Assembly (NCBI RefSeq): GCF_051622035.1 | Contig: NC_135360.1 | Location: 7,678,001 to 7,742,000 of the forward strand | Direction of reading: 5' to 3' | From: Arctopsyche grandis | Taxonomy: Eukaryota > Arthropoda > Insecta > Trichoptera > Hydropsychidae | DNA length: 64,000 nt | Shown: positions 13,349-24,100 of the stretch, in pieces | How positions within the stretch are numbered: position 1 is the stretch's first letter | Layout: each line of letters starts with the position of its first letter | Program-made: the position numbers and the translations under genes | Notes under the pieces: generated by a model | Told to the model about the DNA's origin: nothing | The model's input: only the letters and a program-made list of their open reading frames with translations | Databases searched by the model: none

Positions 13349-13411
13349 AGAGCAACGATATTACTGGTGATGATTTATCGGGAATCGATAAGATGGCACC
13401 AAAAAAAAAAA

Positions 13412-13423
13412 ATTAATTCAATT
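13412..13423 (+). repeat. Right target-site duplication of the LINE
   Basis: attaattcaatt directly after the A tail, identical to 9051-9062. The foldback right arm resumes here. Confidence 0.85.
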
Positions 13424-14096
13424 CAGATTAGTGTAAATACTAGTACGAGCTTTTAGCTCGCAATTTTACCGATTTAAAATTCAGCACACTTCCAGTTAAC
13501 CCTTTTAAACAAAATCAAAAAATAGTGTGGCCAGAACACTATCTTAATAAACATGTTTCAATAGAAAATACTCAATATATGTAATATAGTATTAACAGTG
13601 GGAAAAAATCCCAAGTGAAAATACGTAATTTTGACTTTTGATTTGAACTGGACGACTACTTAGAAAGATTTAAAAGCTGAAAAGTACTACAAATGAAAGA
13701 TAGAATACCCGACTGTAGATTCCAATATTCATTTTGAACAGAAAATTAACAGATTTTGAGAAATCGACCGAACAACACAAAGATATAGAAAAATCGCGCG
13801 ATTTAAAAAACACATATATCTCCGAATCTCGAGCCAATCAACACTTTTTATTACCAGATTCGTGTTCACTGGGCATAGATCTATAAGAAAAGTTATATCC
13901 CGTCTCTGAAACATTTTAAAAGTCGTCATTTGTCGAACAGTTTTATTGGTCGGTGTAGTGATCGTCAAAGATCATGGTTTTCCGATTGTGGTGTGCGGAC
14001 TGTATTATTTTGATCGGATTTTGAATGAAATGGAAAAATAGTTAGGTTAGGTTAGTTTTTAATACTGTTCATGAGTGGTGTTTTTTAGGTATTACA

Positions 14097-14120
14097 TATT
14101 TATTTATTTATTTATTTATT
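14097..14120. repeat. (ttta)n microsatellite
   Basis: About six units of atttatttattt. Confidence 0.8.
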
Positions 14121-14190
14121 GTCACAAATCAATACACACTCGCCATTACAGATTTGCTCCAATGCGACGGGTGTACGTTAATGAAATACA

Positions 14191-14820
14191 AATCGGTTAT
14201 TTTGAAATATGTATATATAAATCGGTTATTTTGAAGTATGTAAGTCATTTCATATATAAATACGATTGTGTACACATGCAAGTCATTTCGGTGCATTTTT
14301 TTACTACTTATTTAAAAAAGTAACTTCTGCCATTTTTTCGTGACCCTGTTTCATCATCGGGTAATTTTTCGATAACATTCTTATTTTCCGATTAAAATTT
14401 TGGGACAAACAGTATAGAAAATGATTATGACTTATTTCACTTTCGGAATAATTAAGTTTTATGATTAACCTCCTAATGTTTCATAAAAAAAATTCATTAA
14501 AAAAAGGTCGTACTCTCTTATTTCAAAAAGCTATTTTGAATTTTATAACTCTTTTCATACTATATAAATACGATTGGGTAAGTGATTTTGGTGCATTTTT
14601 TTTACTATTTATTTACAGACAACATTTTATACATTACATACCACATTTTCAGTAATATAAATTATAACAATTTAACAATCGTCAAAACACAATATACTAT
14701 TGCACTTGAAATGAAAAGTGTATACATGAGAAGAAAAACAAATTCATTTGATACTTCCAAATAATACGTTTAATAAAAACACTCATCTAAAAAAAGGTTG
14801 TACTGTCTTATTTCAAAAGG
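14191..14820. repeat. Degenerate direct duplication, period about 300 bp
   Basis: tataaatacgattg...ttggtgcattttttta-like sequence occurs near 14256 and 14563. aaaaaaaggtcgtactctct occurs near 14500 and a variant near 14790. Both pairs are about 290-307 bp apart and in the same order, so a whole unit was duplicated and has diverged. A smaller direct repeat of aatcggttattttgaa lies at 14191 and 14220. Confidence 0.5.
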
Positions 14821-14892
14821 ATATATCAATAAATATAAAAAGAAGCAATATCTCATTCTTACAAAAAATAAGATATTGTTTCTTTTGAAATA

Positions 14893-15188
14893 AAATGGTT
14901 AAAGTTTGGAATAGTCTTCCCAATGACCTTAATCTCTAATTAGTAAAAATAAACTTAATGATCATAATGGGTTTTTGTTGTTTTTAGTTTTTTTTGGTAT
15001 TCTTATTTTACTTTTTACAAGCTTTTTTTTTATAATTTACGGCTTCGGTTTTTGTTTTTATTTTAGTTGTATCCTTGTTTTATTTGTTTTATCTCATTTT
15101 ATTTTATTTCATTTTTGTTATTATAATTGACAAACTCCTTGGGTCCATCGGCTATGCTGTTCCTCTCAAGTATTTTAAAATAAAATTA
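14893..15188 (+). mobile_element. 3' end of a 5'-truncated LINE (tail type B)
   Basis: The plus strand reads VWNSLPNDL before a stop, a signature often seen at the C-terminus of LINE ORF2 proteins. A T-rich 3' UTR follows, ending with cttgggtccatcggctatgc, tgttcctctcaa and an A-rich tail. The last roughly 35 bases match the 3' end of the SINE at 23272-23660. Clade not determined (CR1/L2-like is possible). Confidence 0.6.
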
Positions 15189-15189
15189 T

Positions 15190-17930
15190 AGCCGGTACAT
15201 ATTTACATGTTCATATGTATGTACATATATAGTTGGTTTTTATATTGCTGGTTTTATTTATGGTTATTTATTAAAGGGTGGATTTTTCAATATACATATG
15301 AAGGATCTAGTTGTCAGACATAAAGACAAAATGAGACTGTTTGGGTTGCGAAAAATTGTTTATTACTTTGGAAGCCACAACGAACTATCACATATGTACA
15401 TATGTATGTATACAGGTTGACAACTTAATCATTCTTCAAATCATGTATGCCAACCTTATCATACATATATGCACTCTTCTGGGTTAGAAAACTTATTCTG
15501 ACAAATTAGACGATTAAAAGTTATTCATAAAAATGTTCAATAGTATGAATTTATTATTTGGCCGATATTCTTATGAACTTAGATGAAAATTTTCATTATT
15601 AAAAAATAATTACAGGCAATTTTTTTTTGATTTTCGCATACATATTTATCGGTTAATCGGTTATATGTAAATAGGTTGTATGTATTTGATGAAATGCTTG
15701 GAATGTCCATTATAAATTTGTCATATCTATGTCCTATTCGACTTTTGGAGTTGCTCTTCATAGAAACCGGTGCAAATCTTTGTATGTACAAAAAATAACT
15801 TTTAGCGTAAAACTGCGTATGTATATTTGTGACGGTTATTATTTTCATAATTTTTCTCTTTTCGTCTTTAAAATCTCTATAAATTATAGTTTTTTTCTCG
15901 AAAAGATAAAATTAAAAAAAAAATATGTTTTGATCCGGTGACTTACAGCCACTCAGTAATATTCGGTCAAAGTTATGATACATATGTACATACATATGTA
16001 TGATACTATTATTTATTCCAATGATGTTTTTGAAACAAAAATGCAAGACAATGCTGACAAAGATCTTTGTGAAGCATTAAGTCAAATTTAATTTCGTTCC
16101 GATTTAATTACACTGTGAATTTCACCAAGAAAATCGGTATAATGACGGATTTTTTAACGTATCACATATTTTTCTGAAAATGTAAACAAAGCACGCAAAG
16201 AATTTGTGATTGATATAAGGCTTTCGGCTCTATAGAAAACGACAATGTGAAAATGGAATGGAAAGAAAGCATTCGTAATAATGATGACTATCTGAATACA
16301 TCTCGTTCACGTCCGAGCCTAGTTTCGTATAATAAACTTTTACATACAATATAATGCAAACAAAAAAGAATCGTCTTTTTATTTTTTTTGTTCGGAAATA
16401 CAAAGGATATGGCTTTTTGGCGACAAGTGTGCGGTTCTATTGAATAGTGGTGGTTTTTTTGTCGTATTTTTTCATCGAGCGAGTATTTTTCAATACGAGT
16501 GACTTCATTTGGTTCAATTATTTGGTTCGCGCGCGTGGAAGGGTTCGCTTATTATTCTCGTATGTGGAAAATGGGTCGGTGAATTGCGGTAAATTTATTA
16601 TAAATACCGGAAAATTAACGATTATTTATTATTTGTTATGAAAAATTTGATTTTCGCAATAATTAAACTTTATATTCAAATTCTATTAGAGCATTAAAAT
16701 TGTATGAGTGAAGATTGATTTTTTCATTGATAAATAATTAGCGTTGATATACATATGTAATATGATGATTTCCGATTTATAGTAGCATTTTCATTTATTT
16801 ATTATACAAATAAATAAAATAGTCGATTTATTTTATTCATAATAGTAAAGTCTCTTATCATAAAAACCGATATAAAAAAGACAGTTTTTTTCCGATTGCG
16901 AAAAACACTTTGGATTGTTTTTTTGAATGCGTTTTACCAAATATTTTGCTGCCTTAATATTTGATGAATTAATTTGAAAACATGAATCGAGTAAGAGATA
17001 AATCGTTATTTCAACAATGAAAAATGTGATATTTATAATTAATCAATTCAATCTTATTTTTATGCAAGAAAAATGAAATGTTTAAATTAAAAATAGTTCT
17101 AAATCATCTTCTTTCTCTTTTGTCAATTATGAAAATTTGCTATTGTGAATTGAAAAAAAAATAGGTTTTTATGTAGACTTTCTTAAGTTGTAATATAAAA
17201 TAAATAAAATTATAAGATGTAAACCTTGTAAAAATAGTATGCCCTCTAAATATAACTATTATTACTTGTGTTAATTTCATATTTTCCACTATTTAGTAAT
17301 TTTTTTCTATATAAATAGGTGTCGCATTTTTTAAATTGTTTTAAAAAATATGTAAATAAATAATTTTTCGAGAAATAGCGTTGCACAAGGTTTAAAAACA
17401 TGTTAATTAAATCATCATAATTTACATATATATTTTTTGTAAATTACGATTTAATTCGTTCATATGTTATGTATCAATGAAAAGTACATATGTACATATT
17501 TCGAATAATAACAAAGAGTTCACAGTGTGGGTATTCAAAAATAAAATGACGGTATTTTAAAATCTTAAAATATATTAAATAAAATAAATACACTTATAAC
17601 ATAACAAATAAATAAATAAATAATTTCTTCAATCTCCATATCTCTTCGATTGAATTTAAATTAAATGCCACATTTCACTCCTCCCATCGTTTAAATTTCG
17701 TACCTACGATATGATGCTTATTTTGTTATATAAAATAAATACTTAATTAATGTTTTATTACATGAGAACACAATTTTTAAATAAATTAAGATATGTACAA
17801 AATTATTTTATATTCATACATTAGTTGAAAAATTCATAAGAGAAGAAAAGAAAACGTGTTGAAAGTAGTAGTCCGATTTAGAAGTGTTACAAAACCTTTT
17901 TAACCACAGAGGCCGCCCCCTTTAAATTAA
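15190..17930. other. No gene seen
   Basis: AT-rich spacer with several catatgtacatatg blocks. A segment near 16037 (atgcaagacaatgctgacaa) recurs near 18562 and could be a worn transposase piece. Nothing else is supportable. Confidence 0.5.
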
Positions 17931-17932
17931 AT

Positions 17933-17938
17933 TTTATT
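17933..17938 (-). terminator. Candidate poly(A) signal of the Osiris-like gene
   Basis: AATAAA on the minus strand about 145 bases after the stop codon. Such hexamers are common in DNA this AT-rich, so only the position supports it. Confidence 0.35.
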
Positions 17939-18080
17939 TATAAAATTGAATCAATAATTTAAAAAAACCCATCAAATTGTTTGAAAATATACTTTCAGTG
18001 CCTCATTTTAAGACGTTTTAAATTTGGCGTATTACTATAATTTTACTATAAATTATTTGCTTTTTTTAATTTCCCTTCGT

Positions 18081-18191
18081 TCATCTCCTTCTGACTTTTC
18101 TTGAGTTTAAGTTCCTTCCGGTCCATCCGCTGTAGGGAGCCGCTTCATCGTAACCGGATGTATCTACTGCTGGATGTATAATTTCTTCCTC
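18081..18191 (-). CDS. Osiris-like gene, terminal exon 6
   Basis: Acceptor TTATTTCCAG, then EEEIIHPAVDTSGYDEAAPY and a basic end, stop TGA at 18083-18081. The exon has codon-like composition in AT-rich surroundings and joins in phase. It is short, so it is less certain than the others. Confidence 0.65.
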   Translation of the reverse strand, partial: EEEIIHPAVDTSGYDEAAPYSGWTGRNLNSRKVRRR

Positions 18192-21100
18192 CTGGAAATA
18201 ATTTAATCATTTAATTTTTATTTAAGTATTTTTTTATTTTTATGTGCATATTTAAATCACACGAACATGCATTAAAACCAATATTTAGGACTTCAATCAG
18301 TTTGAATTGGAGTGTTTATTTGTGCGAAAAATGCTCAACGAATTGCGCCATAGGTGTCGTCAATCGAAAAGGCTCAGATCAAGCAAGCGATGTTAATTGT
18401 TGTGTGCATTAACGTAGAACAACACTTATTCTTGGGGCACAAATTAGTGATTTAAAAGCGCAGTGTTGGGTCAAAGTATGCGAAAAATCTATGAAAATTT
18501 TCCGTCCTATAAAGAACTTAAGTGAATATGTTGTTGATTTCAATGATTTTCACATAGAAAATGTATAAGACAATGCTGACAAAGATGAAATTAACAAATC
18601 TTAGTAAAACGGCATTTCTGGTATTTTCATTTCACCTAGAATTTTAAGTTAATGCGTCCGTAGTTCTGGGCTATTTCCTCAGTATTTTCTTTTAATTGCG
18701 AAATCTTTGCCTTTTTGATTGAGGTTTCATTTTAAGTCCTGGGTGCTTTTTGAGTTATTGTAATTTCTACCTTCTTCTTAACGGGGCCTTCGGGGCCTTC
18801 ATTAAAGCTCCTCGACCAGTAGCCACCCCATCCGCCGCCATGGTCATCGTCATGTTCATAGTGATGTTGGTGTTGAGCATGTTCATAATAAATTACCTGA
18901 AAGCGTTTTCATTAAAGCTGGTTTAGTCACAAACATGAATAGTCGATGGGGGAGTTGGTCCCTTTATTTTAGTATTAGTCAAATCAATTAACATCGATAC
19001 AAATTATATTATAAGGTTAAATTACATATTTATGTTTGCTAACCGTTTGAGTGAATCGACGAAATTTCACTTTCGTGTTACTTTTTTGCATATTAGAAGT
19101 TTTTAGTAGTAAATAAAATAAAATTATTGTAATTATTTGTATGTAATTTTTGTATATTTAAGTCATTGTTTTTCCATATGCGTTTGTTATGTATTCAACT
19201 TGGTTTTTGCTTTTGATAATTAATATACCTATCATTTATTTATGATTGATCTATTACACATGTGTAGGTTTATATAAAATAATTAACGGTTAGAAAGTGA
19301 TTGATATTGGCAATATGAAATAGTTTTGGCAAATGAAATTACGACAAATATAACAAATATGAATATTATCAGAAATTTTATATTGTTGAAATATGTATAA
19401 AACATATGAGCCGTTATATTTGAAATTGGCTTATAATGTTTTGCGTTTTACAATATTTAAAAATACTGGTTGGTTGTAATACGTTTATTCTGTTTTTCCG
19501 AGATTCTGGACAAATCGTATTAAAAAAGTGATAATAATTTGTGAATGAAGTCAAACATATATATGTAGTGTTCTTGGAACTGAAAATTGGACTTTCACAG
19601 CTTTCAAATATAACGGCTCATATGTAGAATATACACTGGGAAATAATATCTGTTTACTTTGTTGGCTATCAATTAATCAACATTCAGTACTTGCATTATA
19701 CAATAAGTGTTTTTCAAATAGTCAAGGGTACAAAATATACATTATCATAAATTAAATACATATAAAGGATTTTCAGAATCGAAATTTAAACCACAAAAAC
19801 GACATTTTTGACGTTGCGACGTTTGTATGTTTGAATTCAGTCGTAAAATTTTAATTTGTCGTCAAAACAAAATATACAACACGTCAAATTAAGATGATAG
19901 TAACTATATGTACATACATATATGTAAAGAAAAGTTTTCAAATTATCAATAGTATCAAAATTTCACATGCTACATATGTAGTAAATTGTGTATAAATTAC
20001 ACTGTTGTACATAAAACCTTAATTATACGTTCCAACGTGAAGAATATGTTAAACTAGAACAGAATCCGTTAATTATATTTCGAATTGAGCATGTGTGATT
20101 TGGTCCAGGGTAGGCGAAAGTGACCTAACAATTCCGACGAAAAAAAAATGTAATTTCACTCGCTATAGTTTCCGTTATGTACTGCTCAACACGTCCGTAA
20201 TTGGTAAAATTAAACAACAACCTACTTTGGGTATTTATTAGTGTGCTGGCGTTCTGTTTTTTTTTCTTCGCGCTTTATATTACATCGGTATAATATTTTT
20301 CATGTTTTTTAGAAAGCGATGTGCGTGATTTGCAAAGCCCGTCAATGGAGCGTTGCATGCAAATTTTCTCCAATATGGCTACCGTGTTAGCGACACAATG
20401 GGGCAAATCGGCGAAATGACAAGTGTTAACTAGGTTTGGTCATATGCATTGTTCGGTCTCACCTTTTGAGGTTGATGTCCTTTTTTGAGGTCCAGCCAGA
20501 ACCTGGCGATGTTTAGTGCTAAGCCGGCTAGAGCTATCGCGAAGAATTTCACTTGCAGATGAGCTGATAACAGCTGCAGAAGTAGACTGATTTTGGCCTT
20601 CAGCACGGCTCCTAGTAATAGCAGTTTTAAAATTGCCTTCTTCTTCTTTTTCTTTTTGCCTCTGCCGTCTGGAATTTGTGGTGTGTGAATGTTAGATTTA
20701 TTTTAGAACATTAAGTGGAGCTTAATCTGGACGATTTACTACATATGGGTATTTGAATTTGTGAAAATTTCAACGTTTGAAACTTTTCATCGTATTTTTT
20801 TATTGTATAAAATATATAAGAGAAAAATGGTATAAAACAGTTTGTTTTAATAGTTTGGTAATAAAATTGCAATTAATGGTGCCTGCAGACGAAGCGATTT
20901 CTCGCTCGATTTGTCTCTCGTAGAGCTACGAAATTTGTAGCTCTACATACGTCGTAGCTATCGATATTATACTGTGTAATATTTTTTTGAGTTGTTTATT
21001 TTGCTGTCGAATGCAATTTTGAAATCATTTTGATTGAATATTACAGTCGAGTATATTTAAAATCGATCGTAATAATGCTAAGGCGTCTGGTGTGTTGTTT

Positions 21101-24100
21101 AACATTTGCCTCACTGTGATGGATAGCGAGTGACCAGGACTTTTTTTTATTTCTACAAATATACTGAATGCAGGGTCTTCATATTTTAAGTATTCGTCAT
21201 CAAAACAACGATGATTCGAATTATGCCATTGCGAAATAAAAACATTGATCAATATCAGCAGAAAAAAATAATTCACGGGAATCCCCTTGTATATGTGGCT
21301 CACAGATGCGAGAGATAGAGGAGGAATTCAGTACGCGCCGCGCTCAACGGTCAATGTGAGAATGATATCTGCCTTGAAATGACGGATCTGCTTCAGCCGT
21401 TATTTTTTAAATTTCTTTTATGGTAAAATGATTTTTATTGCAAATTACATACAACAATTAGCCAGCAGACTTTGTATTATTTTAATTTAAAACATAGCAC
21501 AGTGGCTAGTGGTTTTTTTCAGCACGTAAGGGAAGTGTTAATATGATTTTGACCGACATATAAATTTTTTGCAATAATAGATTAATGAAATCCTAAATAA
21601 AAATCTGTGTATTGAAATATGTCAAATTTTGCTTATTAATAAAAATTATGCGAATTTAATGTCATCATTTGTCATAAAAATGTAAAAATAAAAGTAAAAT
21701 ATAGATATGTTCGTTTTTCAAATTAAAACCAACATACATACATGTTTATTAAAAACTATGAATACAGATCACTGACCGATTCTGAGTTCAAATTAGTCAA
21801 AATCTCGACATCGGTTTTTTATATGATCATAAGACTACATCAATGTATGTACGTATAGTACATACACAGATGAATAGTTAGTATGTATGTACGTATGTAC
21901 ATATATAAAGAAAAAAATTACAAATTTAATTTGTATGTGAATAAATTACTTTTGAATCGATTTCCCTGAAATCAAATTTTAATTAATTGATTTATTTACG
22001 ACAATTTGATGTGTCCCATTGTGCGTTGAATCGAACGCTTTTATGTATATATTTTTTTAACATTACAATTTACTTAAAATTTACATGCAAACTAATGTAT
22101 AATTTAGCCTTTGATTTTAAATGCATGTATTAATGTATTATTTACATACATTTTAAACAAATAAAATATTATATTGTTTCAGAACGGTGTACTACTTAAG
22201 TAACAATAAGTTGCCGATTAGCAACCGCTCGACCACTTCTTCTACAAACAAAGTGAGTACGTAAACAATCACTGTAGAACTATGTATACATATTTATGTG
22301 TATTATTTATGTACTGTTTACTTTCATGCACAATTTAATACTAGTCAATCCTGTCGTGAAGGATTTTCATAGTATAGTATCTTACTATTAGGGATAAGTT
22401 TTCATGCAATGACATTGATTCTGAATACTTGTTTTTACTTCGGGGTGGTTTCGTAAGGATCGATGTTGCTGTTGTATGAGCATTGTATAACCCTTTACCT
22501 TCCACGTCTCTGACTTCCTCGTCCTCGTCCTCGTCCTGCTCCCGCTTGATGCGGGTTTTGGCAGGACCTGCCAACTCCTTGTCTACCCACAGCCCCTGAA
22601 TCATCGTCCCCTCGGTCTTAGCCGGGGGATATTCGGCCAGTACACCTTTGTCCATCTCCATGGTCTCCTCCTGCACCATGTCTTGGTGGATGTGAATGTT
22701 CGCCGGCTTCTTCTTCTTCTTCTCCTTCTTCTTTTTCTTCTTGTCTTCGTCGCCGCCTGCTGTTATCGTTATTGAGCTGACTCCACCGCCTCCTCCTCCG
22801 CCTTCTTTTTTGCGTGCCATCGATCTGAAAGAAAAATATGTAATATCATACTAATGTTTTAAATTGATACTGTTTGTCTCGCGCTGTTGCACTCCGTCTA
22901 GCAGTCGTAAAAACCAAACGGGTGCATCAAATGCAACTTTTTTACTGCGCGTTCCGTTGTTAAAGCATTTACATTTTAAATTGATTTATTATTTAAAAAT
23001 CGGAGTTTCTCAATTTTTTGCTCTTGTTGTGGAATTTTTACACTACTAGGTATTAAGAAAGTAAGGAACGAATACAATGTTGCAAGACAATTTTTAATTT
23101 GAAGTTAAATAGCTATTCTTGTAATTGTTTTTGGGCTTTTATAAAATGTTGCATATCAAATATGCTAAATTTTAAAATTACCACTATGTTTCTTTTAAGT
23201 TAACTTGTAAATATTGCTGGCTGACAAAATTTGTAATGAATATTTAGTATACATGATTTATTAGAAGAGTCAGCCAGCAGCATTGATTGACCGGTGCGTT
23301 AATGCTAACCACCGGGAGGTTGCCGGGTTCGATCCCGTGGGTTGACTTCGATTAAAAAGAATTTATTCCTGTATTAACTGTAGTGCTGCTGGTCAAACTT
23401 AGATATTTGTGAATCCTAGTTGATTGTTTCCTATAAGAGTTTGTCAATTGTTGAAATGGTTTCTCATCAAATTGGCACAAACCATCCTACCCCCTATATC
23501 ACCACTATTTGAATATGATTTGAAAATGTATGATCTATAAATTTATATACTTATGTAAATGTAAGTATAAGAGCAATCCGATAACGACATCTTGGAAAAA
23601 TTTGGATCCATCAGCTATGCTGTCTTTCTCAATTATAAATATGTATATTAAAATAAATAAATGGTAAATTGTTAATTTTCAAATTAAAACTTTACGATTT
23701 TCCAATGTTTACAATTTTTTTTAAATAAATAAAATCGGTGAAAGTAAGATCTATCTAAATGTTGCGCATTCCAGTGTTGCTCAAAATAGACGAATGTCGA
23801 GATAAAGTGAATTATGTCATTATGGTGAGATGACAAAGACCTCGTTAACTTGCGTACGACACGACAGTTACTTTTACAGACACGACTCGTCACGGTATCG
23901 CCTTCAAATAATTCAACAGACATAATATTCACAAGACGAGCACTACATATAATATTGTATTATGATGAAGAAAAATCGTAGTTCGCATATGTCTGTCAGT
24001 TCGCACGTGTCCAATGGGAACGTCCCATTTTTTTCAAATCATCAATGAAAGTAATAAAACCACTCGGCTAAATAGTGTGAAAAACCAAAAAAAAGTCGCA

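Larger units (their letters stand above)
9063..13411 (+). mobile_element. Jockey-type non-LTR retrotransposon, full length but defective
   Basis: A 4.35-kb insertion with a 217-bp GC-richer 5' UTR, ORF1 (gag-like, zinc knuckles), ORF2 (AP endonuclease plus reverse transcriptase), a 52-bp 3' UTR and a 12-base A tail (13400-13411). A perfect 12-bp target duplication flanks it, and the intact 5' end shows it was not truncated on insertion. ORF1 has one stop and ORF2 two frameshifts. The two-ORF layout with a short overlap, three CCHC knuckles and no RNase H domain that I recognise fit the Jockey clade. The exact family cannot be named without a search. Confidence 0.9.
8316..13945. mobile_element. 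Long foldback (palindromic) element interrupted by a LINE
   Basis: 8316-8836 is repeated as an inverted copy at about 13412-13945, roughly 520 bp at high identity. The symmetry continues inward: 8855-8925 pairs with 8945-9050. If the LINE at 9063-13411 and one target duplication are removed, the rest is a nearly perfect palindrome of about 1.27 kb centred near 8935. The outer ends share ctgttcgaca, but the first tens of bases differ and no clear target duplication was found. No transposase is encoded, so this is a non-autonomous foldback element or very large MITE of unknown superfamily. Confidence 0.8.

Noticed and set aside
23330..23345. gggttcgatccc suggesting a tRNA gene
   Set aside because: It is the B box of a SINE. 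The same head recurs in the other copies and no acceptor stem closes.
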